DNA from: Bacteroidota bacterium
GTDB taxonomy: Bacteria; Bacteroidota; Bacteroidia; Bacteroidales; F082
Assembly: GCA_016845175.1 (NCBI GenBank)
Contig: JAERTD010000007.1
Span: 36,689-100,688, forward strand
Reading direction: 5' to 3'
Length of the DNA stretch: 64,000 bases
Position 1 is the first letter of the stretch, and every line of letters begins with the position of its first letter. The notes under the pieces were generated by a model. The model ran no database searches and was not told where the DNA came from. It saw only the letters and a program-made list of their open reading frames with translations. Shown piece by piece: positions 36,604-45,707 of this stretch. Both the position numbers and the translations under genes were made by a program.

Positions 36604-37749
36604 ATGCGAACTGCCTTATATCCAACTGCCAATACTCCCTTGCTATCCCTGAAGTTCAAACAGTCTGTATGTAAGCCTTCAGCTAAGTTGCTGATGCTTT
36701 TTTTTATGTTTTTTTTCTTCGCATGTTCTTTCTTGGAGACCTCTGCACAGAACCGTGAAATCATATGGTCTGATGAGTTTGACTATGAAGGTCTGCCTGA
36801 TCCTGAGAAATGGAGCTATGATATTGGAGGACACGGCTGGGGAAACAATGAGTTGCAGTATTATACTGAGAACAGACTGGAGAATGCCCGTGTGGAAAAC
36901 GGAAAGTTGATCATCGAAGCCCACTATGAATTGTACAAGGAGAAATTATATACTTCTGCACGTTTGGTAAGTAAGAACAAAGGGGACTGGTTATATGGTT
37001 ACTTTGAAATGCGCGCCAAGCTACCGTCAGGGAGGGGAACATGGCCGGCATTCTGGATGTTACCCACAGACTGGGAGTATGGCGGCTGGCCAGATAGTGG
37101 TGAGATTGATATTATGGAACATGTAGGCTATGATGAAGAGATGGTTCATGCCACGGTTCACACACAGGCCTATAATCATATGATTGGAACGCAGGTTGGT
37201 GTGGCACAAGAGGTCAGTGATTGCGAAACCGCCTACCATATCTATGCTTGTGAGTGGAATGAGAATGAAATTAAAATGTATATCGATGGGGATTTGTACT
37301 TCAGCTTTCAAAACCAGGGACACTGGACCCGCTGGCCCTTCGATAAGAGATTCCATATCTTGTTGAATATCGCCGTAGGTGGAAGCTGGGGAGGTGTGGA
37401 AGGCATCGATAAGCATGCTTTTCCGAGCCAATTTAGCATCGATTACATACGAGTGTATGCTCCGGGTTCTGGACCCTCAGCCATTCACGAAAGGGAGGGC
37501 GCCGCTGTGTTGGTGTATCCCAATCCAACAAAAGATATCCTTAGCATTGAATTTCCCGCTGTGCATGCTAGCCAGGAGCTCCGGCTTAAGATTTTTGATG
37601 TGTTGGGTAAGCAATTGATGGATACAAACCTTTGGTATACAGGTACTGCTGTAGACATAAACCTTGCTCAACTTCAGTCAGGTGTTTATACCTATTCCAT
37701 CCTTACTAAGGACCAAATTATTAAACAAGGCAAAATACTCATTCAGTAA
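36604..37749 (+). CDS. GH16 endo-beta-glucanase (laminarinase type) with T9SS sorting domain
   Basis: The 381-residue secreted enzyme has a signal sequence at about 28-48 (preceded by an unusually long basic N-terminus, so Met31 could be the true start). The GH16 domain is at about 50-285. The active site SGEIDIMEHVGY holds the nucleophile and acid/base Glu, and the extra residue between them (EIDIME) is the beta-bulge form of laminarinases rather than lichenases. WPAFWMLP and HILLNIAVGGSWGG support the fold. The C-terminal about 80 residues (VLVYPNPTKDILSIEF...SGVYTYSI...GKILIQ) are a type-A T9SS sorting domain, so it is exported to the surface to cut beta-1,3 or mixed-linkage glucan. Confidence 0.93.
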   Translation: MRTALYPTANTPLLSLKFKQSVCKPSAKLLMLFFMFFFFACSFLETSAQNREIIWSDEFDYEGLPDPEKWSYDIGGHGWGNNELQYYTENRLENARVENGKLIIEAHYELYKEKLYTSARLVSKNKGDWLYGYFEMRAKLPSGRGTWPAFWMLPTDWEYGGWPDSGEIDIMEHVGYDEEMVHATVHTQAYNHMIGTQVGVAQEVSDCETAYHIYACEWNENEIKMYIDGDLYFSFQNQGHWTRWPFDKRFHILLNIAVGGSWGGVEGIDKHAFPSQFSIDYIRVYAPGSGPSAIHEREGAAVLVYPNPTKDILSIEFPAVHASQELRLKIFDVLGKQLMDTNLWYTGTAVDINLAQLQSGVYTYSILTKDQIIKQGKILIQ

Positions 37750-37763
37750 GCAATCTTTTGAAT

Positions 37764-39476
37764 ATGAGATATATGATAAAACAGTTGGTTTTAATGCTGT
37801 TGGTGGCCACTCTAATGAATTCATGTACGCTGGAGCCCTCCAAACAACTAAACGATGTAGCATCTGATCACATCAGAATCAATCAATTGGGTTTTTATCC
37901 CAAGTCTGCAAAACAATTTGTTGTGGCAGATACCTTGGTAGCTGGCTTTGAGGTGATGGATATGAAGTTCAATAAGGTATATGAAGGCAAACTTTCAGAT
38001 AAAGGAATCTGGAAAGCTTCTGGAGAAAGAGTCTTGATGGGTGACTTTCACGCCTTAAAAACACCGGGAACCTATTATCTGGTCATTGATAAGAAGCTAA
38101 AATCCCATCCATTTCAGATAACTGATGGCTTGTATAAGGAGGCCTTGCAGGCAGCTGTTAAATCATATTACTTCCAAAGGGCATCCATGGCCATAGAAGA
38201 AACCTATGGAGGTATCTACAAAAGGGCTGCAGGTCATTATGATATGGCCTGTTCAATCCACCCTGGTGCAAACTCTGACTTGAGGAGTCTGGATGCTCCT
38301 GGAGGCTGGTATGATGCTGGTGATTACGGAAAGTATGTGGGTAATGCTTCATTGTCCACAGGGCAAATGTTACTGCTCCTGGAACAATATCCGAATGTAA
38401 TCCCTGACAAGGGTTTAAACATACCGGAAAGTGGGAATGGTATCAGTGATTTATGGGATGAATTGCGCTATGAGTTGGACTGGATACTAAGGATGCAGGA
38501 TAAAGATGGTGGCGTTTTCCATAAACTAACAGCCAGGAATTTCAGTGGGTTTGTCATGCCTGAAAACTATAATTTAGAACGCCTCATCATCGGAAAAGGC
38601 ACAGCGGCCACATTGAATTTTTCAGCTGTACTGGCTCAGGCTTCCCGACTGTATAAGGAAATAAACCAGGAATGGGCCAAGAAGGCAATCACAGCATCAG
38701 AACGCGCCTGGAAATGGGCCAGAACTCACGAATCTATAGCATTTAATAACCCTTCCGATGTGGTGACCGGTGAATATGGGGATGATTATTTTCAGGATGA
38801 CTTATATTGGGCGGCTGCAGAATTGTTTCTGGCCACCGGGAAAGAAAAATATCTTGAATACCTGCAGGAGAATGGTCAATTATATCAGCACCAGCTAACC
38901 AACAGCTGGAAGTTCTTTGTGAGGAATAATGCTTTCCATTCGTTGTTGGAAAATGCAGATCAATTACCAGATGAATACGCCCACCAACTAAAACAAGGGC
39001 ACCTTCACCTGGCAGATTCAATTTTGGTGGCCATCACATCAAATCCCTATGGCATTGCCCTGGAAAGGTTTGAATGGGGATCCAACAGTGATATTCTTAA
39101 CCAGGCTGTAATCCTGTGTATGGCTCACCGGATCAGTGGTGATGAAAAATACCTGGAGGGAGCAGAAAAAATAAACGACTATATCTTTGGCAAAAATGCA
39201 ACCGCCTATTGCTTCTTGACCGGTTTTGGCTCTGAAAGGGTGATGTTTCCACACCACCGGCCCAGCGGTTCAGATGGAATCGATGATCCCGTACCTGGAT
39301 TTATTATTGGAGGTCCGAACCACGACAGACAGGATAAGAATCAGGTATCCTACAGCTCCCCTTATCCTGCTAAAGCCTATGAGGATGTGGAGGAAAGCTA
39401 TGCATCCAATGAGGTTTGTTTAAATTGGAATGCACCTGCCGTTTATGTGATGGGCTACCTGGAGAATAACCGGTAG
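37764..39476 (+). CDS. GH9 endoglucanase-type lipoprotein
   Basis: The start is set at ATG 37764 (MRYMIKQ), giving 570 residues and a lipoprotein signal peptide with lipobox MNSC. An N-terminal Ig-like CelD_N domain (about 35-120; IRINQLGFYPKSAKQFVV) precedes the (alpha/alpha)6 GH9 barrel. GGWYDAGDYGKYVG carries the catalytic base Asp pair (about residues 190-195) and ESYASNEVCLNWNAP near the end carries the acid Glu. PHHRPSGSDG corresponds to the conserved His/Arg active-site segment. It would cut beta-1,4 links of cello-oligosaccharides or mixed-linkage glucan at the cell envelope, consistent with cellobiose phosphorylase in the same run. Confidence 0.93.
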   Translation: MRYMIKQLVLMLLVATLMNSCTLEPSKQLNDVASDHIRINQLGFYPKSAKQFVVADTLVAGFEVMDMKFNKVYEGKLSDKGIWKASGERVLMGDFHALKTPGTYYLVIDKKLKSHPFQITDGLYKEALQAAVKSYYFQRASMAIEETYGGIYKRAAGHYDMACSIHPGANSDLRSLDAPGGWYDAGDYGKYVGNASLSTGQMLLLLEQYPNVIPDKGLNIPESGNGISDLWDELRYELDWILRMQDKDGGVFHKLTARNFSGFVMPENYNLERLIIGKGTAATLNFSAVLAQASRLYKEINQEWAKKAITASERAWKWARTHESIAFNNPSDVVTGEYGDDYFQDDLYWAAAELFLATGKEKYLEYLQENGQLYQHQLTNSWKFFVRNNAFHSLLENADQLPDEYAHQLKQGHLHLADSILVAITSNPYGIALERFEWGSNSDILNQAVILCMAHRISGDEKYLEGAEKINDYIFGKNATAYCFLTGFGSERVMFPHHRPSGSDGIDDPVPGFIIGGPNHDRQDKNQVSYSSPYPAKAYEDVEESYASNEVCLNWNAPAVYVMGYLENNR

Positions 39477-39496
39477 TAAATTGAGCTTTTGTAGCT

Positions 39497-40522
39497 ATGG
39501 CGGGATTGGATAAGAGAATAATACTGGTAGATGCCTTGAGGGGCTTTGCTTTATTGGGTATTGTTCTGATTCATTTCGTAGAGCATTTCGATTTCTTTTA
39601 TAAGCCAGAGGTGACATTTTTCGTTAGCCCGGCTATGGATCAGTGGGTTATGGACACCACCATACTTTTAATTAGCGGAAAAGCCTATTCCATCTTTGCC
39701 ATCACCTTCGGATTAAGTTTTTTTATTCAAATTCACAGGAAAGAAGTAGTAGGAATTGACTTCAGAGGACGATACATCTGGAGACTATGCCTTCTATTTA
39801 TCATGGGATTCCTTCACTCATTGATCTATAGGGGAGATATACTCCATATTTATGCCGTACTGGGATTACCCTTGGTGCTCCTATACAAATGCCGAATTAA
39901 AACACTGAGTATTCTGGCTTTACTTTTAATTATTGAAATACCCATTCTCTACCATCTTATGAGAACATTTATGGACCCGACCTATACCTTTGTGCCAGAT
40001 TGGGGAGGCAGCTGGTTTGCAGAAGCAGAACAGGTATACGCCAGTGGGAAGCTATGGGATGTCATTCAAATAAATGCCTGGAAATCCAGATATCTGGTGT
40101 ATGCCTGGACTTATTATACAGGAAGGGCGGTTCAGCTACTAGCCTTATTTATTTTGGGTTTGATCATAGGTAAAAAGGATTATTTCAACCGGCTTATTGA
40201 CTATAAGAAACAGATAAGCCTTGCCTTAATGATCAGTGTTTTGGCAGTGATATTGTTAAGAATTCTACTGTTATTGGTTTCAGAAAGTACCTTGTCGGAC
40301 TTGCAAAAAGGATTGTTTGACACCCTTTTTTCTGCTTTCCTCAATTTGTCTGTAACTTTAGGCATCATTTCTCTGTTCATTATGATATATCTACCGGTCG
40401 GAAGATCAAAAATTTTTGAGTGGCTCGCCATCTATGGGAGAATGAGTTTGACCAACTACGTGTCACAGGCAATTTTCGTTGAAGTTGTCTCTTCAAAACA
40501 ATGCACCCGGAGGTATGGGTAA
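39497..40522 (+). CDS. DUF418/YeiB-like membrane protein, 3'-truncated
   Basis: The 341-residue multi-pass protein starts KRIILVDALRGFALLGIVLIHFVEHFDFF, the YeiB/DUF418 start, and continues ISGKAYSIFAITFGLSFFIQIHRK and GRYIWRLCLLFIMGFLHSLIYRGDILHIYAVLGL. The C-terminal DUF418 domain reaches the conserved GRMSLTNYVSQAIF and then stops within 15 unrelated residues. Intact relatives continue for roughly 50-80 more residues with further helices. The break at about 40470-40485 joins it to the tail of an adhesin gene (next entry). Function is unknown; the family is proposed to transport or acylate. It is probably non-functional here. Confidence 0.75.
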   Translation: MAGLDKRIILVDALRGFALLGIVLIHFVEHFDFFYKPEVTFFVSPAMDQWVMDTTILLISGKAYSIFAITFGLSFFIQIHRKEVVGIDFRGRYIWRLCLLFIMGFLHSLIYRGDILHIYAVLGLPLVLLYKCRIKTLSILALLLIIEIPILYHLMRTFMDPTYTFVPDWGGSWFAEAEQVYASGKLWDVIQINAWKSRYLVYAWTYYTGRAVQLLALFILGLIIGKKDYFNRLIDYKKQISLALMISVLAVILLRILLLLVSESTLSDLQKGLFDTLFSAFLNLSVTLGIISLFIMIYLPVGRSKIFEWLAIYGRMSLTNYVSQAIFVEVVSSKQCTRRYG

Positions 40523-41789
40523 TGACCTGGCTCTGGATAATATCAGTTTCCGACCTTGTGGCCCTGATGCTTTTATTCTGCCACTGGAGACCAATGATAT
40601 TTGTCTGGATGGCGCACCCGTTATCCTGGATGCTACTGTGGTTGGTGCAGCCTACGATACACTTGCCTTTCAGTGGCAATTAAGTACCGATGGTGGTGAA
40701 AACTGGACAAATATCCCAGGAGAAACAGGTACATCATTTACTCACACCAATTTGAGCACCGGCCATTACCATTATAGGTTTTTACTGGCCAATGGCCTGA
40801 CCAATATTGCCAATTCAAAATGTCGTGTGGTTTCCAATGAAAAAATTGTACATGTGATGCCCAAGTTTTATGACCTCATAGATACCATCTGTGAAGGGAT
40901 GACTTATACTGTAGGACAAAGTGCTTATTCACAAAGTGGAAATTACGAGGATAGCCTTATCAGTTCGGTGGGCTGCGATAGTATTGTACGCCTTGATTTA
41001 TATGTTGCAGCTGACCAGGGTATGTATGCAGAATTCAGTCACAGCAATCCCACATGTTCCTATTACGACGACGGATTCTTTATGGTAGATACCGTTTACT
41101 TTGGGAGACCGCCATTAAGCTTGATTTTCGATAATCAGGAATATGAGATCCAACATATATTTAACGATCTGGCAGCAGGGCAGTATGCCTACTCAATCCA
41201 TGATCGTTATGGATGTACTATCCAGGATATACTGACCATCGAGTCACCCGCAGAGTTGGTTGTTGACCTGGGTGAAGATTGGGAACTGGAGCTTGGAGAA
41301 GCCATTCAGATCACCCCCGTTATCAGTGACCCAAGCAGTGAACTTTTATGGGATCCTGAAGGCCTGGAATGTCCGGCACCTTGTCAGGAATTGGTTTGGA
41401 TACCCACACACTCAAGCCCTGTTAGTCTGACTGCGACCAATCACAACAATTGTGTGGCATCGGATTCAGTGTTTGTATCGGTACATAGCGTAAGGAAACT
41501 CTTTATCCCCAATGCCTTTACACCCAATGGAGACGGTCTGAATGATGTATTTCATGTGGTGGCTGAAACACCCAATGTGCAGGAAATTACCAGTATGCAG
41601 ATCTACAATTCTTGGGGAACTTTGCTATATGAAAACAGGCATTTCAACCCAAACGATCAAAACTCAGGATGGAATGGGGATTTCAAGGGGCAAGCAGCAC
41701 CCATGGGCGTATATCTGTATCACATAAATGTAGTCTTCCTTGACGCTGAACAAATTCAATACCAAGGTTATGTGACGCTCTTAAGGTAA
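40479..41789 (+). pseudogene. 3' fragment of a large T9SS type-B (CHU_C) surface protein
   Basis: The open frame of about 436 codons has no plausible start (only a TTG inside the DUF418 gene), no signal peptide and begins in mid-domain: QNNAPGGMGNDLALDNISFRPCGP, a sequence normally found deep inside long gliding-motility-type surface proteins. Ig/PKD-like repeats follow (LAFQWQLSTDGGENWTNIPG; ICEGMTYTVGQSAY). It ends with the type-B sorting domain (LFIPNAFTPNGDGLNDVFHV...IYNSWGTLLYENR...YLYHINVVF). It overlaps the DUF418 frame by 44 bp in another phase. It is the tail of a gene whose 5' part is missing. Confidence 0.75.
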
Positions 41790-41795
41790 TGAATT

Positions 41796-42941
41796 TTAGT
41801 ATTTATTTTTGTCCTTGTGGAAGGTATAACCGAGGGTGAACTCAAAAATATCGGCGGCACCCCCATGGGCTTTTATGGTTAATCCTGCAAAGTAATGATC
41901 CATAAAACGATAGCGCATACCTACACGCTCATAATAAACCGTTTTTTCATCGTTTTCAACATTGCGATGCAGATAAAAACCAATACCAATAGGTACATAT
42001 AATTTTTCGGTGAGTGCCCATTCCCAGGAACCCACAATAGCTGTTGAAAAGGATTTGGAAAAACCAGAAGCATCAGAATCGTTGCGCAGATGGGCCTGAT
42101 CGGAATAGAAAAAGTCCATCCCTATACCTAAGCGGTAACGATAATTGATTTGCCGTAGCCAATTGACTGAAACGGTGGCTTTCAGATAGTTGTCGCCACC
42201 TATTTCATAGTTTTTACTACCGGCAATCACCGCAATATTTACCAGATTATGCCTTAAGTATTCCGGTATGGGTGTTTTTTCATGGTAAATCTCATCCTTG
42301 TTTAGTTTGTAGCTTACCCCAAGCGTAAAAGGAATCAGGTTCATGCCATAATTGGGTTGTTTGAAAGATCCATTGGAAAAATGTTTGAATCCAAGTGTCG
42401 CGTTCATGGCCCAGTTTTCATTGAACTTATAGTTGGCCATAATTCCCAGGTGAACATAACAGTTTCTATAGGAGCCAATAAATATATTCGTTGGGTTGTT
42501 TATGGTATCATAGGGATTGAAATTGTATGACAAACCAAAGGCAGCAGTATAGGAAAAGGTAAACCTTTTATCTCCTTCAAAAGCAAAGGGATGGGTGAGG
42601 AAGAAATATAAGGCATTGGGTTTGCCAACATCTTCATTATGAAAGGTTGAAGCATACCAACCCACACCCATATAAGGCCTTCTGTAGGTCGTGCTGTAGA
42701 TATCGTTGGCATCAGTTTTTCTAAAGCCAAGGCGAATGTCCATGCCGTTGTAATAGGAAGCATTAACCACTTGTTCTGAAAGCTCATTATTGTTACCCAA
42801 AATGGCTCCATTTTCAAAACTCAGATCGAGGTATTTAACAAACCTTCGGGGTTTTTCGCTTTTCAAACTATCATTGTCCTGTGCTGAAGTCAATTGAATG
42901 CTGAAAGCCAGAACCAATACTAAGAGTAGTCTTATCTTCAT
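41796..42941 (-). CDS. Acyloxyacyl hydrolase / PagL-like lipid A 3-O-deacylase
   Basis: The 381-residue outer-membrane beta-barrel protein has a signal peptide (about 1-20, cleavage after LTSAQ). GFKHFSNGSFKQPNYGMNLIPFTLGVSYK contains the His-x-Ser-Asn catalytic motif of PagL-type lipid A deacylases (usual form HxSNxGxxxPNxG). The chain alternates amphipathic strands to its end. It is longer than PagL because of an N-terminal half with additional strands. It would remove an acyl chain from lipid A in the outer membrane. It is convergent with the adhesin fragment, with the stops only 6 bp apart. Confidence 0.75.
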   Translation of the reverse strand: MKIRLLLVLVLAFSIQLTSAQDNDSLKSEKPRRFVKYLDLSFENGAILGNNNELSEQVVNASYYNGMDIRLGFRKTDANDIYSTTYRRPYMGVGWYASTFHNEDVGKPNALYFFLTHPFAFEGDKRFTFSYTAAFGLSYNFNPYDTINNPTNIFIGSYRNCYVHLGIMANYKFNENWAMNATLGFKHFSNGSFKQPNYGMNLIPFTLGVSYKLNKDEIYHEKTPIPEYLRHNLVNIAVIAGSKNYEIGGDNYLKATVSVNWLRQINYRYRLGIGMDFFYSDQAHLRNDSDASGFSKSFSTAIVGSWEWALTEKLYVPIGIGFYLHRNVENDEKTVYYERVGMRYRFMDHYFAGLTIKAHGGAADIFEFTLGYTFHKDKNKY

Positions 42942-42966
42942 ATAAGTAGGTTTCGTTTAATACTTG

Positions 42967-42999
42967 CAAATTTAGAAATTACCTTAAGTCTTTCACAAA
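42967..42999 (-). promoter_or_regulatory. Promoter of the PagL-like gene
   Basis: On the minus strand -33 TTTG (42999-42996) and perfect -7 TAAATTTG (42974-42967) are 21 bp apart. The -7 box lies 25 bp before the start codon. Confidence 0.6.
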
Positions 43000-43046
43000 T
43001 TTAAGGTTCTTGTAAATCTACGGATGGATTATTTTCATACTATGAC

Positions 43047-44585
43047 TTAAGTATTGGCATGGACCAGCGACATAGCTGCTTTGATTCCATCAGCAGCACT
43101 TGAGACAATACCGCCGGCAAAGCCACTGCCTTCTCCAACCATATATAAATTTGAAAATCCATGACACAGACGGTTCTCATCCCTGTCCACCTGGATGCTG
43201 GCTGAGGTTTTGCTCTCCAGACCCATGATATTCCCGGTTTCAAAACCCTGAATCTTTTTTGAGAAATTATTGAGCCCCTGTCTCATATTTTCACTGATTT
43301 GTTTAGGCAACATCTCCCATAATGGAGCGGCTTTCAAACCCAGGGGATAACTGGTTTCGGTATTTTGTGTGTGCGATTTAGCTTTGATGAAATCTTGTAT
43401 GGAACAAAAAGGGGCCGCATAACTGGAGGTATAGGAATAAAACTTCCTTTCCAGTTGCTCCAGCCAATCCAGGGATTCAGATGCGCTCACTTCTCTCCCC
43501 AGCAATTGTTCCAGATTCAATCCCGAGACACAGGCGGCATTGGCATATTGGGCATCCCTTTGATACAAACTCATGCCATTCACAATATTGCTGCCTTCAT
43601 AGGCTGTGGCTGGTACCAACAGACCTCCCGGGCACATACAAAAGGTGTATACCTGTTGTTTACTTTCTGTTTTAGCGGTGAGTCGGTATTCAGCAGCCTT
43701 TACGCCTGGCAGACTTGGTTTTCCCCACTGTGCTCTGTTGATCAACTCTTGGGGATGCTCCATACGGCTGCCGATGGCGAAATTCTTGGTGTGAAAGCCA
43801 ACACCTCTTTTCATTAGCATCCTGAAAGTTTCGTAGGCCGAATGGCCGGCTGCGATGATGAAGTAATCCGCTTCCAGATTTCCTGCGGAGCTGTTGGCAT
43901 GGACCACTGCTCCATTCACCACTTTTATATCGTCCAACATGGTCTCAAACAACAACTGGCCACCTAATTCCTGAAATTCCTGGTTAAGCTTGTGTACGAT
44001 AATTTTCAGTCTGTCACTTCCTAGGTGTGGATGGGTCATATATTCGATTTCCTCAGGCCCACCAGCCTTAACATATGAAGATAAAATAAACTGCTTTTCC
44101 AGTGAAATGCGCTTGCTTCTGGAACTTAGCTTGCCATCAGAAAATGTACCGGCGCCACCTTCTCCAAAGGCATAATTGGATTTGGGATCAAACAAACCAG
44201 TTTGTTCGAAGTGCATAATGCCCTCAGCTCTTTTGGTCACTGCAGTTCCCCTGTCTATTAATGTGGTTTGAAAACCAGCTTTCTGTAAAACCAATGCGCT
44301 AAAAAAGCCAGCAGGGCCATTGCCTACCACCACCACTTTTTTATTTCTCTTTTTATAAGGAATATGTAAGCCTGGTTTTTTTTCGACCGTTCCTTCTCCA
44401 AGTTCGTCAGAATGTACCATTAACCGAAGTTGCCAGTGGATGTTGTTTTTTTTCCTGGCATCAAGGCTCTTGTTCTCAATCTGATAGGTGAAATCTGTTA
44501 TACCCAGAAGATGTCCGATTTTCTTTTTCAATCGTTCAGAATCATAATCGGTAGGAAGCTTTAAGGAAATCTGTGAATAGCCCAT
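43047..44585 (-). CDS. FAD-dependent oxidoreductase of the COG2509 group
   Basis: The start is set at ATG 44583-44585 (MGYSQISLKLP), giving 512 residues; the longer frame to 44687 would run into a perfect 36-bp inverted repeat. A short N-terminal ferredoxin-like segment (to about 65) precedes the Rossmann FAD-binding motif KVVVVGNGPAGFFSALVLQKAG (about 82-103). Then come NYAFGEGGAGTFSDGKLSSRSKR and the C-terminal second FAD motif LYMVGEGSGFAGGIVSSAADG. The group is widespread but uncharacterised. Members are cytoplasmic flavoproteins and no substrate is established. It is divergent from the YitT gene. Confidence 0.85.
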   Translation of the reverse strand: MGYSQISLKLPTDYDSERLKKKIGHLLGITDFTYQIENKSLDARKKNNIHWQLRLMVHSDELGEGTVEKKPGLHIPYKKRNKKVVVVGNGPAGFFSALVLQKAGFQTTLIDRGTAVTKRAEGIMHFEQTGLFDPKSNYAFGEGGAGTFSDGKLSSRSKRISLEKQFILSSYVKAGGPEEIEYMTHPHLGSDRLKIIVHKLNQEFQELGGQLLFETMLDDIKVVNGAVVHANSSAGNLEADYFIIAAGHSAYETFRMLMKRGVGFHTKNFAIGSRMEHPQELINRAQWGKPSLPGVKAAEYRLTAKTESKQQVYTFCMCPGGLLVPATAYEGSNIVNGMSLYQRDAQYANAACVSGLNLEQLLGREVSASESLDWLEQLERKFYSYTSSYAAPFCSIQDFIKAKSHTQNTETSYPLGLKAAPLWEMLPKQISENMRQGLNNFSKKIQGFETGNIMGLESKTSASIQVDRDENRLCHGFSNLYMVGEGSGFAGGIVSSAADGIKAAMSLVHANT

Positions 44586-44668
44586 GGAGCAAACATAGGT
44601 AATTCCCCATAATACATCGACAAGAATGACACAAAAGAGCGTTTTAAACGGGCTCATAATCAGTAAGT

Positions 44669-44704
44669 AATGACTTTTTTGAAACATATTTCAAAAAAGT
44701 CATT
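44669..44704. repeat. Perfect 16-bp inverted repeat between divergent genes
   Basis: AATGACTTTTTTGAAA and its exact complement flank a 4-bp loop, CATA. It lies between the FAD enzyme start (44585) and the YitT start (44771), and its right end overlaps the -33 element of the YitT promoter. A terminator is not expected between divergent genes, so a control site or the start of a small transcript is possible. Confidence 0.75.
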
Positions 44705-44731
44705 GTCAGTAATTTTAAATAGGTACTTTTG
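44703..44731 (+). promoter_or_regulatory. Promoter of the YitT-family gene
   Basis: -33 TTG (44703-44705) and perfect -7 TACTTTTG (44724-44731) are 18 bp apart. The -7 box lies 39 bp before the ATG at 44771. Confidence 0.55.
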
Positions 44732-44770
44732 CGCGCTTTTTAAAAATTAATCCTCTTAATACTCAGGACT

Positions 44771-45664
44771 ATGGCATTCATTCAAAAAGACAAATTATTC
44801 AGCGGCCGTTGGCTTAAGAATTACAGCATGATTTTGCTGGGTGCTTTTATTATGGCATCCGGTTTTGTTTTCTTCATTACCCCTCACAAAATTGTGCCCG
44901 GGGGTGTATATGGTATTTCCATTGTCATTCATTGGATGACAGGTTTTCCAGTGGGTATGACAGCATTGTTTTTTGATATTCCACTTACGCTCCTGGGAAT
45001 CAGGGTTCTGGGGCCTCGATTTGGTGTTAAAACAGTGGTAGGTTTTGTTGCTACTGCAGTATTTGTTGATGGCATCACCTATTTTTACGGTCACGAACCA
45101 CTGGTAGCAGGAGACCCTCTGCTTTCTTCCATCTTTGGAGGTTTGTTTATTGGCTTGGGTGTTGGACTGATTTTCAAGGCCAAGGCTTCATCAGGCGGTT
45201 CAGATATCATAGCCATGATCATCGGAAAATATACCAAAATACCCATGGGCCAATTGATGATAGCCGTGGACTCAGTCATTGTATTGGTGGGTTTAATTGC
45301 TTTCAACGATTGGAAAATTCCTTTGTACTCCTTGATCGTGATATTCATCACAGGTAAGGTAATAGATGTGGTTCTGGAAGGTGTGAATTACGACAAAGTG
45401 CTTTTCATCATTTCAGAAAAAACCGATGAGATTCGCGAAAAAATTGTATTTGATCTGAATCGCGGCGGTACCTTTTTGAAGGGTGAGGGCATGTACGGTA
45501 AAAATGAGAAGTCAATTATGTTTACCGTGGTTAACCGAAGGGAGATGTCCATGTTGCAGGAATACATCAACCATATAGATCCACAAGCGTTTGTGACGGT
45601 ACTTAACTCACATGAAATCCTTGGAAACGGATTCAAGTCGTTAAAGGATAAAATAGCTGAGTAA
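44771..45664 (+). CDS. YitT-family membrane protein (DUF161/DUF2179)
   Basis: The 297-residue protein has about six transmembrane helices in the N-terminal 200 residues: MILLGAFIMASGFVFFITPHKIVPGGVYGISIVIHWMTG, then FGGLFIGLGVGLIFKAKASSGGSDIIAMII (the conserved glycine-rich segment). A cytosolic DUF2179 domain follows at about 225-285: DEIREKIVFDLNRGGTFLKGEGMYGKNEKSIMFTVVNRREM. The family is widespread and of unknown function, possibly a transporter regulated by its cytoplasmic domain. It is monocistronic with its own promoter, and convergent with rseP. Confidence 0.9.
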   Translation: MAFIQKDKLFSGRWLKNYSMILLGAFIMASGFVFFITPHKIVPGGVYGISIVIHWMTGFPVGMTALFFDIPLTLLGIRVLGPRFGVKTVVGFVATAVFVDGITYFYGHEPLVAGDPLLSSIFGGLFIGLGVGLIFKAKASSGGSDIIAMIIGKYTKIPMGQLMIAVDSVIVLVGLIAFNDWKIPLYSLIVIFITGKVIDVVLEGVNYDKVLFIISEKTDEIREKIVFDLNRGGTFLKGEGMYGKNEKSIMFTVVNRREMSMLQEYINHIDPQAFVTVLNSHEILGNGFKSLKDKIAE

Positions 45665-45684
45665 GCAGGAAAAAAACGGTGGTT

Positions 45685-45702
45685 GGATGACAGAAGTCAT
45701 CC
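45685..45702. terminator. Short hairpin between convergent YitT and rseP genes
   Basis: GGATGAC-AGAA-GTCATCC is a perfect 7-bp stem with a tetraloop between the stops at 45664 and 45708. There is no clear T-run, so it is a weak candidate for a shared terminator. Confidence 0.4.
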
Positions 45703-45707
45703 GATCA

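Noticed and set aside
40400..40560. Insertion sequence or phage end at the DUF418/adhesin join
   Set aside because: No terminal inverted repeat, target duplication, transposase or integrase sequence is seen around the join.
43365..43817. Plus-strand open frame of about 150 codons opposite the FAD enzyme
   Set aside because: It is antisense to conserved flavoprotein sequence and lacks signal, motif or ribosome site.
44586..44687. Extended N-terminus for the FAD enzyme
   Set aside because: It overlaps the 16-bp inverted repeat and adds a hydrophobic stretch not expected in this cytoplasmic family.
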